Assembly (NCBI GenBank): GCA_021825785.1
Contig: JAKAGP010000138.1
Coordinates: 1 to 5,851, forward strand
Length of the DNA: 5,851 bases
From: Nitrospirota bacterium
GTDB lineage: Bacteria > Nitrospirota > Thermodesulfovibrionia > Thermodesulfovibrionales > JdFR-88
Direction: 5' to 3'
In this document: positions 1 to 5,590 of the stretch, in pieces
How positions within the stretch are numbered: position 1 is the first letter of the stretch
Layout: every line of letters begins with the position of its first letter
Position numbers and translations under genes: made by a program
Notes under the pieces: generated by a model
Seen by the model: the letters and a program-made list of their open reading frames with translations, nothing else
Told to the model about the DNA's origin: nothing
Databases searched by the model: none

Positions 1-678
1 AGGATAGGAGAATCCATGGGTGTAAGGACCGCTGCCCTTGTGACCGATATGGATGCCCCCCTTGGGCGGGCGGTCGGCAACGCACTGGAACTCAAGGAAT
101 GCATATCCGCACTTAAAGGCAGTTTCGCTCCCGACCTGATGGAGGTCACCATGGCCCTTGCGGCCTGGATGCTGCACCTTGCCGACGCGGTAAGCGAGGA
201 GACCCGCCCCCAGAGGCTGGGCGAGAGCCTGCTTAAACGCTATAAAGACGAGATATGGGATTATATAGAGCACGGGGACGCCTTCGCCAAACTGCTGGAG
301 TGCGTCGATGCCCAGCACGGCAATGCCGATGCAGTGCTCAATCCGTCTCTTTTGCCCACAGCAAGCCATATAAAGCCGGTGCTTTCCCCATGGAATGGAT
401 ATATCACCAAAATGGATGCCTTTGCGGTGGGCCATGCCTCGATGCTCCTGGGGGCTGGAAGGGGCAGGATGGATGAAGATGTGGACCCGGCGGCGGGCAT
501 CATCATAGGCAAAAAACCGGGGGACGCGGTAAGCGCCGAGACCCCTTTTGCCACGCTCCACACGAACGACCCTTCAAAACTGAAGGAAGCGGAAGAGGTG
601 TTCCTCTCTGGCATTGAGATAAGCGGCAGGGAGCCCTCGAAAAAGAAGCTCATCCACGACGTAATTCTTCCCGGTTAA
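1..678 (+). CDS. deoA/pdp: Pyrimidine-nucleoside (thymidine) phosphorylase, C-terminal half, 5'-truncated by window edge
   Basis: Cytosolic salvage enzyme that splits thymidine, uridine or deoxyuridine with phosphate into free base and (deoxy)ribose-1-phosphate. The frame is open from base 1 and encodes 225 residues before TAA at 676-678. The family is about 430-440 residues, so roughly half is outside the window. The ATG at base 16 is internal: residues before it (RIGES) continue the family's helix ahead of the conserved TDMDAPLGRAVGNALE block at fragment residues 15-30. From about residue 124 to 190 the C-terminal PYNP domain is visible, with a GYI.K.DA start, the MLLGAGR motif and DPAAGI..GKKPGD. 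The glycine-rich phosphate-binding and pyrimidine-contacting Arg/Ser/Lys residues lie upstream and cannot be checked. Family membership is clear; thymidine-specific versus broad pyrimidine specificity cannot be told from this half. It has no functional link to the che genes, and the 358-base gap argues against one shared operon. Confidence 0.93.
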   Translation, partial: RIGESMGVRTAALVTDMDAPLGRAVGNALELKECISALKGSFAPDLMEVTMALAAWMLHLADAVSEETRPQRLGESLLKRYKDEIWDYIEHGDAFAKLLECVDAQHGNADAVLNPSLLPTASHIKPVLSPWNGYITKMDAFAVGHASMLLGAGRGRMDEDVDPAAGIIIGKKPGDAVSAETPFATLHTNDPSKLKEAEEVFLSGIEISGREPSKKKLIHDVILPG

Positions 679-764
679 GAAGAAACCGGCACACCTGGTA
701 ACCCGTCACCTGCTTGACTTCTTTATACGCGAGGTCCTCGGGTAGAAAGTAGCTTCTTTAACAA

Positions 765-783
765 ATTGTGAATGAGCAACAAT
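765..783. promoter_or_regulatory. Inverted repeat ATTGT-N9-ACAAT, possible operator
   Basis: Five-base perfect arms are separated by 9 bases, with ACAAATTGT (761-769) being a second, overlapping near-palindrome. Size and spacing resemble a dimeric repressor site, loosely like LacI-type ATTGTGA...ACAAT operators. It is about 255 bases upstream of the first che gene, so it would have to act on an unseen promoter or RNA. Short arms in an A/T-rich patch could arise by chance. Confidence 0.2.
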
Positions 784-785
784 CC

Positions 786-807
786 GTCCAGGATTCGATA
801 TCTGGAC
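786..807. repeat. Hairpin-forming inverted repeat GTCCAG-N10-CTGGAC
   Basis: Six-base perfect arms (786-791 and 802-807) enclose a 10-base loop. GTGAA at 768-772 and TTCAC at 812-816 could pair outside it, giving a two-part stem with an internal loop. No T-run follows, so it is not a typical terminator. It could be part of a structured RNA or a protein-binding site. Confidence 0.4.
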
Positions 808-876
808 ACCGTTCACTTTCGTAGCATGTTAAGCCAGACACCGCGCCGCTGGCGAGGCTAGCTGACTCGCACTTTC
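805..876. repeat. Element pair GACACCG...CACTTTC present twice, at different spacing
   Basis: GACACCG occurs at 805-811 and 837-843. CACTTTC occurs at 814-820 and 870-876. In the first copy the two blocks are 2 bases apart. In the second they are 26 bases apart, and the extra sequence contains overlapping hairpins (CGCC-GCT-GGCG at 844-854, and GCGAG...CTCGC at 852-870). Function unknown. Confidence 0.35.
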
Positions 877-901
877 CAATAGAAATATGTCCTGAACCAG
901 G

Positions 902-921
902 GGCGGGGTTTAAAAGCCGCC
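902..921. repeat. GC hairpin GGCGG-N10-CCGCC
   Basis: Five perfect GC pairs enclose an A/T-rich loop. The small stem CCTG-AAC-CAGG (891-901) abuts it and shares its last base pairings. The following bases are mixed until a T-run near 951-955, about 30 bases on, so I do not call it a terminator. It may close a structured element in the gap. Confidence 0.3.
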
Positions 922-986
922 AGCATTTGGGTTCCATTCTTTACTTTGCATTTTTGATTTGCAGAAAGCCTGTTTAAGTCTATCCC

Positions 987-1017
987 CCCTTATAGGAAAA
1001 AATTTAAAAAATAAGGG
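987..1017. promoter_or_regulatory. Inverted repeat CCCTTAT-N17-ATAAGGG directly upstream of the cheW -10-like box
   Basis: Seven-base perfect arms (987-993 and 1011-1017) flank a 17-base A-rich spacer. The right arm abuts TATAAT at 1018. The arm centres are 24 bases apart, so the two half-sites lie on nearly the same DNA face. The repeat occupies the position where a -35 box would be, which suits an operator or activator site for the che operon. No matching regulator is in the window. Confidence 0.4.
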
Positions 1018-1023
1018 TATAAT
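1018..1023 (+). promoter_or_regulatory. TATAAT, candidate -10 box for the che operon
   Basis: Perfect match to the housekeeping -10 hexamer in an A/T-rich stretch. The bases 16-18 upstream (about 994-1001, GGAAAA-like) do not resemble TTGACA, and there is no extended-10 TG. If used, transcription would begin near 1030, only about 6-7 bases before the cheW ATG. It may need an activator, or be a chance match. Confidence 0.4.
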
Positions 1024-1036
1024 AATTAATCGGAGC

Positions 1037-1504
1037 ATGGAAAATTCCATTAAATTCGTGGTTTTTGCTCTTGAAGACCAGAAATACGCACTTCCCCTTT
1101 CGCAGGTGGAGAAGGTCATCCGCTCCGTCGAAATCACTCCCCTTCCCAAGGCCCCGGAAATAGTCTCGGGTATAATCAATATGCAAGGCGGCATTGTGCC
1201 GGTTTTCAACCTGCGAAAGAGGTTCCGGCTGCCCGAAAGAGATTTGGACATTGAGGACCATATGCTAGTGGCAATTGCATCCAGCCGCATTGTCACATTC
1301 GGGGTGGACAGGGTCGAGGGGATAATTGAGTTGCCCAGGGAGCAGATCATCCCGCACGGCAAGATACATCCGGAGATGGAGTACGTTGAAGGTGTTATAA
1401 AGCTGGAAAGCGGGATGATATTCATTCACGAGCTCGGCCGGTTCCTCTCCCTGGAAGAAAAAGCGGAGCTTGAATCGGCGCTTAAAAAGGCGGAGGAGAA
1501 ATAA
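1037..1504 (+). CDS. cheW: CheW-type chemosensory coupling protein (first copy, WspB-like position)
   Basis: Cytoplasmic adaptor linking chemoreceptor tips to the CheA kinase. It encodes 155 residues, the usual length for a single CheW domain. The domain runs from residue 5 (IKFVVFALEDQKYALPL) through GIINMQGGIVPVFNLRKRF at 45-63 to FIHELGRFLSLEE near 129-141, ending in a short charged helix. The Arg of the common N-[LV]-R-G motif is Gln here (residue 50), while the following NLR is kept. The ATG at 1037 is chosen because the domain starts five residues later and nothing upstream is conserved-looking. Its GGAG (1032-1035) is only one base from the ATG, closer than usual, so initiation may be weak or near-leaderless. 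It is the first gene of the operon; the cheR ribosome site lies inside its last codons. Confidence 0.94.
   Translation: MENSIKFVVFALEDQKYALPLSQVEKVIRSVEITPLPKAPEIVSGIINMQGGIVPVFNLRKRFRLPERDLDIEDHMLVAIASSRIVTFGVDRVEGIIELPREQIIPHGKIHPEMEYVEGVIKLESGMIFIHELGRFLSLEEKAELESALKKAEEK
1492..1498 (+). promoter_or_regulatory. Ribosome binding site GGAGGAG for cheR, inside the end of cheW
   Basis: GGAGGAG lies 10 bases before the ATG at 1509 and within the last codons of the first cheW. It selects ATG 1509 over an in-frame ATG at 1470, which would add a 13-residue Arg/Lys-rich stretch and sits deep in cheW. The 4-base gap between the genes suggests coupled translation. Confidence 0.8.
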
Positions 1505-1508
1505 AAAA

Positions 1509-3098
1509 ATGGGACAACTCATCTCACGGGAACTTTTAGAGCTCTTCAGCAAGTATATAGAAAACCACATGGGTCTTTATTTTCCGCAAGAGCGGGCAGG
1601 CGATCTTGAAATGGCTCTGCGCCGGGCAGCGCCCGAGCTGGGCCATGAGGACCCGGAAGAATGTATCCGGTCTCTTCTGCTTGCGCCGGCGGAGGGGGAA
1701 AAAATCGAGGTGCTGGCCAGCCATCTGACCGTGGGCGAGACATATTTTTTCCGTGAGGAAAAGACGTTCGATATCCTGAAAGAGCGGATACTTCCCGACC
1801 TGATCCGGGCCCGCCGTGAATCCTGCCGCCACTTGAGGATATGGTCCGCCGGATGCGCGACTGGTGAGGAGCCATATTCCATTGCCATCCTGCTCCATAG
1901 CATGCTGCCCGATTTCAGAGAGTGGATCATAAGCATCCTGGCCACGGATATAAACCCGGCCTTTCTGCGGAAAGCGGCCAGCGGCATATATGGGCAATGG
2001 TCGTTTCGCAACACGCCCACGATGTTCAGGGAGCGCTATTTCCGCAAGGTCGCCAAAGACCGGTTCGAGGTGTTTCCCGATATAAAAAAACGGGTGTCCT
2101 TCCAGTTCCATAACCTTTCTGGTGATATCTGCCCATCCCTTACCAATGGCGCCAATGGTTTGGACATAATATTCTGCAGAAACGTCCTTATGTATTTTTC
2201 CCGCAGGGTCCAGGAAGAGGTAAGCGAAAAACTCAACAAAAGTCTTGTTGAAGGCGGATGGCTGGCGGTAAGCCCGGTCGAGATGTCGGCCAACCTGTTT
2301 TCTTCCTTCACCCGGGCCGATTTTCCCGGAGTTTCCCTGTATAAAAAAGATTCTTCCTTTTATAAGAAAGACAACGGAAAAACAGGCCGGATGGCCGTTG
2401 CACCTCCTGCCGTTCCTTTTCCGCCTTACCGGAACGAAATATTTTCAGCGGAGAAAAAAGCCGCGCTTGAATTACGGAAAACAGCCCCAGAAGCGGGAGC
2501 CATCCCTGAAACCAAAAAGAGACTTCCCGAAGCAAAAAAGAATTTTAAAGAGGATCTTTTCCCGGAGGCCGGGGCACGGTCCGGTCAGGACGCGTTCACA
2601 CAGTCGTATCAGAATGCCGTGGCTCTATACCGGCAGGGCAAGTATGCGGAGGCCTGCGCCCAGGCGGAGCGGCTTATAAGCTCGGGAGGCGCCGATACAC
2701 GGTTATTGGCGCTTCTCGCCCGGATAAATGCTGATCAGGGAAAGCTGGAGGCCGCGCTTGAACTTTGCGAAAAGGCCATCGCCTCCGACAAGGTCGACCC
2801 AGGTCCGTATTACCTGCTTGCCACCATACAGCAGGGAATGGGACTGCCTGAAAAATCGGTGTTTTCTCTTAAACAGGCCCTTTATCTGGATCCGGATTTC
2901 GTGCTTGCCTATTTCTTACTGGGAGATCTGGCGCGCAGGCAGGGCAGGACCGATGAATCCAGAAAACAGTTTGAAAATGCCTTGTCGGCCATGGACGGAT
3001 ACGGGCAGGGCGATCTCATTCCGGAATCCGAAGGGCTGACCGCTGGCAGGCTCATCGAGATCATCAATAACAATATGAGGGAGATTGCCCGGTTATGA
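1509..3098 (+). CDS. cheR: CheR-type chemoreceptor glutamate methyltransferase with C-terminal TPR repeats (WspC/FrzF-like)
   Basis: Cytoplasmic S-adenosylmethionine-dependent enzyme that methylates receptor glutamates for adaptation. It encodes 529 residues against about 280 for plain CheR. Residues 1-60 form the helical N-terminal domain. The methyltransferase core spans about 70-280, with TVGETYFFRE at 74-83, the SAM-binding WSAGCATGEEPYSIA at 112-126, LATDINPAFLRKA at 144-156, and DIIFCRNVLMYF at 219-230, all well preserved, so activity is expected. Residues 281-361 are a Lys/Pro/Glu-rich linker with a repeated YKKD. Four TPR-like helix pairs follow (about 362-395, 397-430, 431-463, 464-497; the third and fourth are the most canonical). 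A conserved-looking tail SEGLTAGRLIEII occupies 507-519. TPRs in such CheRs probably mediate protein docking or autoregulation. The stop overlaps the next gene as ATGA. Confidence 0.96.
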   Translation: MGQLISRELLELFSKYIENHMGLYFPQERAGDLEMALRRAAPELGHEDPEECIRSLLLAPAEGEKIEVLASHLTVGETYFFREEKTFDILKERILPDLIRARRESCRHLRIWSAGCATGEEPYSIAILLHSMLPDFREWIISILATDINPAFLRKAASGIYGQWSFRNTPTMFRERYFRKVAKDRFEVFPDIKKRVSFQFHNLSGDICPSLTNGANGLDIIFCRNVLMYFSRRVQEEVSEKLNKSLVEGGWLAVSPVEMSANLFSSFTRADFPGVSLYKKDSSFYKKDNGKTGRMAVAPPAVPFPPYRNEIFSAEKKAALELRKTAPEAGAIPETKKRLPEAKKNFKEDLFPEAGARSGQDAFTQSYQNAVALYRQGKYAEACAQAERLISSGGADTRLLALLARINADQGKLEAALELCEKAIASDKVDPGPYYLLATIQQGMGLPEKSVFSLKQALYLDPDFVLAYFLLGDLARRQGRTDESRKQFENALSAMDGYGQGDLIPESEGLTAGRLIEIINNNMREIARL

Positions 3099-3712
3099 GC
3101 GGCGAAAAACGGGAGAAATTTTCAAAGGGGGGCGATTGGGCGGATATCCACAGGCGGCTGGAAGATGCCCGGCTGGCTGTTGACCGCGAGCCCTCACCCG
3201 CGGAAAAGAAAGGCATGTTAAGAAAGCGCGCCCGCGCGCTGGCAAAAGAACCGGAGGCGGCGGAGCAGGGGGAGCACGCCTGGTTCCTGGAATTTCTTTT
3301 GGCCCACGAGCGTTACGGCATCGAATCCTCTTATGTGAGGGAGGTATTGCCTATCAAGGACCTGGCGCCTGTGCCTTGCACCCCGTCTTTTGTCCTGGGA
3401 ATCATCAATGTACGGGGGCAGATAATATCTGTACTCGATCTGAAGAAATTCCTGGACCTGCCGGAAAAAGGCCTGGGAGACCTGAACAAAGTCATTATCA
3501 TTGCAAAGGGAGACATGGAATTCGGCGTCCTGGCCGATGTTATCCTGGGCATCCGGAACGTGCCGCTTAAGGGATTGCAGCAGAGAATACCCACCCTGTC
3601 CGGGGTTGGCGAGGAGTTTTTCAGGGGAGTCACGGTGGAAGGTCTTATCCTCCTTGACGCCGGACGCATCCTGAAAGACAAGCTGATAGTGGTCAACGAA
3701 GAAGTTTTCTGA
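3095..3712 (+). CDS. cheW: CheW-type coupling protein with N-terminal helical extension (second copy, WspD-like position)
   Basis: Second adaptor between receptors and CheA, 205 residues. The CheW domain covers about residues 61-201, with WFLEFLLAHERYGIESSYVREVL at its start and LGIINVRGQIISVLDLKKFL at 101-120, which retains the conserved Arg of NVRG (107). Residues 1-60 are an added charged, helical segment: WADIHRRLEDAR at 15-26, then SPAEKKGMLRKRARALAKEP at 34-53. A similar pattern (hydrophobic/Arg helix ending in RARALA) is familiar to me from CheWs of alternative-function clusters. It may be a second interaction site. The ATG shares bases with the cheR stop (ATGA), with GAGGGAG at 3077-3083 as ribosome site 11 bases upstream, so the two are translationally coupled. 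It shares little with the first CheW outside the fold, so the pair is not a recent duplication. Confidence 0.95.
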   Translation: MSGEKREKFSKGGDWADIHRRLEDARLAVDREPSPAEKKGMLRKRARALAKEPEAAEQGEHAWFLEFLLAHERYGIESSYVREVLPIKDLAPVPCTPSFVLGIINVRGQIISVLDLKKFLDLPEKGLGDLNKVIIIAKGDMEFGVLADVILGIRNVPLKGLQQRIPTLSGVGEEFFRGVTVEGLILLDAGRILKDKLIVVNEEVF

Positions 3713-3790
3713 TTTGATTTGAACATAACAGATACGAAAGATCTTTTTTGAAAAATATAGATGCCCGGGGAGGAGCGATGTATGGCCCCA

Positions 3791-3798
3791 AGGAGGAG
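3791..3798 (+). promoter_or_regulatory. Ribosome binding site AGGAGGAG setting the receptor start at 3805
   Basis: AGGAGGAG lies 6 bases before ATG 3805, ideal spacing, and gives an N-terminus (MKWFANL) typical of this receptor class. A second copy of GGAGGAGCG lies at 3769-3777, immediately before an in-frame ATG at 3778 that would add nine residues (MYGPKEERR), but its spacing is only 2 bases. The whole 92-base gap (3713-3804) otherwise holds only A/T-rich sequence with the palindrome AAAGATCTTT at 3737-3746. Confidence 0.75.
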
Positions 3799-3804
3799 CG
3801 GCGC

Positions 3805-5562
3805 ATGAAATGGTTTGCCAATCTGGCTACAAGGACTAAATTGTTTTTAGGGTTCGGCATGGTATTCGTCATTTTAACGGCAGTGATCCTTACGGCGTAT
3901 ATGGGACTCATAAGTATCAAGAGCTCGCAGAGCAACCTGTACCAGAAGGATTTCATTCCTGCTATGAATATCGGAAAACTCCTCGCAGACCAGAATAGGA
4001 CCCGCGCGGATATAGAAGAAGTGATGCTTACCAAAAACAAAGCAAAACAGCAGGCAATGGAGCAGGACATAAAGGACAGGGAAAACAAGATCACTGAATT
4101 GATCAATTTTGCCATCGGAAATCTCAAATCCGAAAATGACCAGGCTGCGGTTAAAAAAATGGATGAACTGAACTCGGTCAGAGAGGATTACAGGAAAACA
4201 AGAGACGAGCAGTTCGCCCTTATCCAGGAGGGTAAGGTTAAGGACGCGAGGCAACTCAGCATGGGGATACAGGAGCAGCGATATGTCAGGATACGGAACC
4301 TGGCCTCTGAGCTCATGAATACGGAGACAAAACACGCCCAGGCCCGCGTAGAGGCTTCCAACGCAATGGCCGGGAAGATGGTCCTTGTCTTCATCCTGGC
4401 CGGGGTTGCGGCCTTTGCGCTAAGCCTTATAGCAGTCTTTGTCTTAAACGGGATGATCTCCAAGCCCCTCAAGGAGATATCGGGTGCGGCTGAAAAGATG
4501 AGCGGCGGCGACCTTTCGGTTGATGTGTCCATTGAAGACCGGAATGATGAGGTTGGGGCGCTTTCCAAGGCGTTCGGAAGGATGATCGCATATCTTCAGG
4601 AGATGGCGGCAATGGCTAAGCGGATCGCCGGCAACGACCTTACCATATCCACGAATCCGTTGTCTCCCAAAGACACACTTGGGAATTCATTTGCCGATAT
4701 GGTCCACAACTTAAAGAGGATGAACCGCGAGGTCATGGACTCAGTAACCGTCCTTGCGTCCTCGGCGAGCGAGATACTTTCTTCAACCACGGAGGTCGCC
4801 TCAAGCGTTACCGAGACCGCCACTTCGGTTAACGAGACCACGACCACCGTGGAAGAGGTAAAGCAGACGGCCCAGGTAGCTTCACAGAAAGCAAGACAGG
4901 TTTCGGAGGCCGCGCAGAAGGCGGTGCAGGTGTCCCAGATGGGCGAAAGGGCAGTGGATGAGACCATTGAAAAAATGGCCCGGATCCGTCTGCAGATGGA
5001 GTCCATAGCTGAAAGCATCGTGAAGCTCAGTGAGCAGAGCCAGGCGATAGGAGAGATCATAGGGGCGGTAAACGATCTCGCGGAACAGTCCAACCTGCTT
5101 GCCGTCAATGCCTCGATAGAGGCGGCCAAGGCGGGCGAGCACGGCAAAGGGTTTACGGTGGTTGCGCAGGAGGTGAAAAGCCTGGCCGGGCAGTCGAAGC
5201 AGGCAACGGCCCAGGTGCGCACGATCCTTAGCGATATTCAAAAGGCGACCAGCGCGGCGGTGCTGGCGACGGAACAGGGCAGCAAGACGGTTGAAGAGGG
5301 CGTCAAACAGTCCGGCCAATCCGGAGAGGCGATTAAAATGCTGGCCGGAAGCATTGCCGAGGCGGCGCAGGCTGCAACCCAGATCGCCGCGTCCAGCCAG
5401 CAGCAGCTTGTGGGCATGGAGCAGGTTATAACGGCAATGAACAGCATCAAACTTGCAAGCGAGCAGAACGTCACCGGAACTAAACAGACCGAAACGGCGG
5501 CGCACGCCCTTAACGAACTTGGCCAAAAGCTGAAACTCCTGATGGCGCAATATAGGGTATAG
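3805..5562 (+). CDS. Methyl-accepting chemotaxis protein, transmembrane, 4HB-type sensor, HAMP
   Basis: Inner-membrane chemoreceptor of 585 residues. TM1 is at about 13-35. The periplasmic part (about 36-190) is helical and charged, about 155 residues, fitting a four-helix-bundle MCP sensor. TM2 is at about 192-216. HAMP follows (about 217-269) with P221 in SKPLKEI and DEVG at 248-251. A second HAMP-like stretch occupies about 270-310 (RIAGNDLT...NSFADMVHNL). The signalling coiled coil runs about 311-585, with Ser/Thr/Glu-rich heptads bearing potential methylation sites and a conserved tip region EQSNLLAVNASIEAAKAGE at 427-445. The C-terminus ends LLMAQYRV, with no NWETF-like CheR-tethering pentapeptide. 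It is the only receptor in the window and sits between the second cheW and cheA, so it is the likely dedicated input. The ligand cannot be inferred. Confidence 0.97.
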   Translation: MKWFANLATRTKLFLGFGMVFVILTAVILTAYMGLISIKSSQSNLYQKDFIPAMNIGKLLADQNRTRADIEEVMLTKNKAKQQAMEQDIKDRENKITELINFAIGNLKSENDQAAVKKMDELNSVREDYRKTRDEQFALIQEGKVKDARQLSMGIQEQRYVRIRNLASELMNTETKHAQARVEASNAMAGKMVLVFILAGVAAFALSLIAVFVLNGMISKPLKEISGAAEKMSGGDLSVDVSIEDRNDEVGALSKAFGRMIAYLQEMAAMAKRIAGNDLTISTNPLSPKDTLGNSFADMVHNLKRMNREVMDSVTVLASSASEILSSTTEVASSVTETATSVNETTTTVEEVKQTAQVASQKARQVSEAAQKAVQVSQMGERAVDETIEKMARIRLQMESIAESIVKLSEQSQAIGEIIGAVNDLAEQSNLLAVNASIEAAKAGEHGKGFTVVAQEVKSLAGQSKQATAQVRTILSDIQKATSAAVLATEQGSKTVEEGVKQSGQSGEAIKMLAGSIAEAAQAATQIAASSQQQLVGMEQVITAMNSIKLASEQNVTGTKQTETAAHALNELGQKLKLLMAQYRV

Positions 5563-5573
5563 GAAATAATTCA

Positions 5574-5578
5574 GGGAG
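5574..5578 (+). promoter_or_regulatory. Ribosome binding site GGGAG for cheA
   Basis: GGGAG lies 12 bases before the GTG start at 5591, slightly long spacing. AAGG at 5584-5587 is a closer but weaker alternative. No terminator or promoter is apparent in the 28-base gap after the receptor gene, consistent with one transcript. Confidence 0.5.
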
Positions 5579-5590
5579 ATAAAAAGGCGC

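Larger units (their letters stand above)
679..1036. other. 358-base non-coding gap with local secondary-structure potential
   Basis: No convincing coding frame crosses this stretch; the frame upstream of the che cluster opens only from a TTG at 959 with no ribosome site. It holds several short inverted repeats: CGAG/CTCG around 730-740, ATTGT/ACAAT at 765-783, GTCCAG/CTGGAC at 786-807, alternative pairings between 833 and 870, CCTG/CAGG at 891-901, and GGCGG/CCGCC at 902-921. It also holds a repeated element pair. An A/T-rich run at 990-1030 ends in TATAAT. No strong rho-independent terminator (GC stem plus immediate U-run) follows the phosphorylase gene. A structured leader or small RNA is possible, but I recognise no known RNA family. 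Confidence 0.6.

Noticed and set aside
677..723. AAGAAG...CTTCTT pairing as a terminator after the phosphorylase gene
   Set aside because: Weak A/T stem, 35-base loop and no proper U-run after a GC stem.
781..807. GGATTCGA-like string suggesting a tRNA T-arm or tRNA fragment
   Set aside because: Stem and loop lengths do not fit a T-arm on either strand, and no acceptor or anticodon arm is present.
891..936. Weak resemblance to the 3' part of 6S RNA (TGAACCAGGG-like segment)
   Set aside because: I could not build the long, bubble-containing hairpin of 6S RNA from the flanking bases, so the similarity is only a short string.
959..1036. N-terminal extension of the first CheW from a TTG at 959
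   Set aside because: No ribosome site, A/T-rich promoter-like composition, and the added 26 residues do not belong to the CheW domain.
3718..3762. TTGAAC and TATAGA-like boxes suggesting a separate receptor promoter
   Set aside because: No pair of boxes has acceptable spacing; the gap is simply A/T-rich.
3748..3804. Receptor start at TTG 3748 or ATG 3778
   Set aside because: ATG 3805 has a correctly spaced AGGAGGAG and gives the typical short cytoplasmic N-terminus before TM1.
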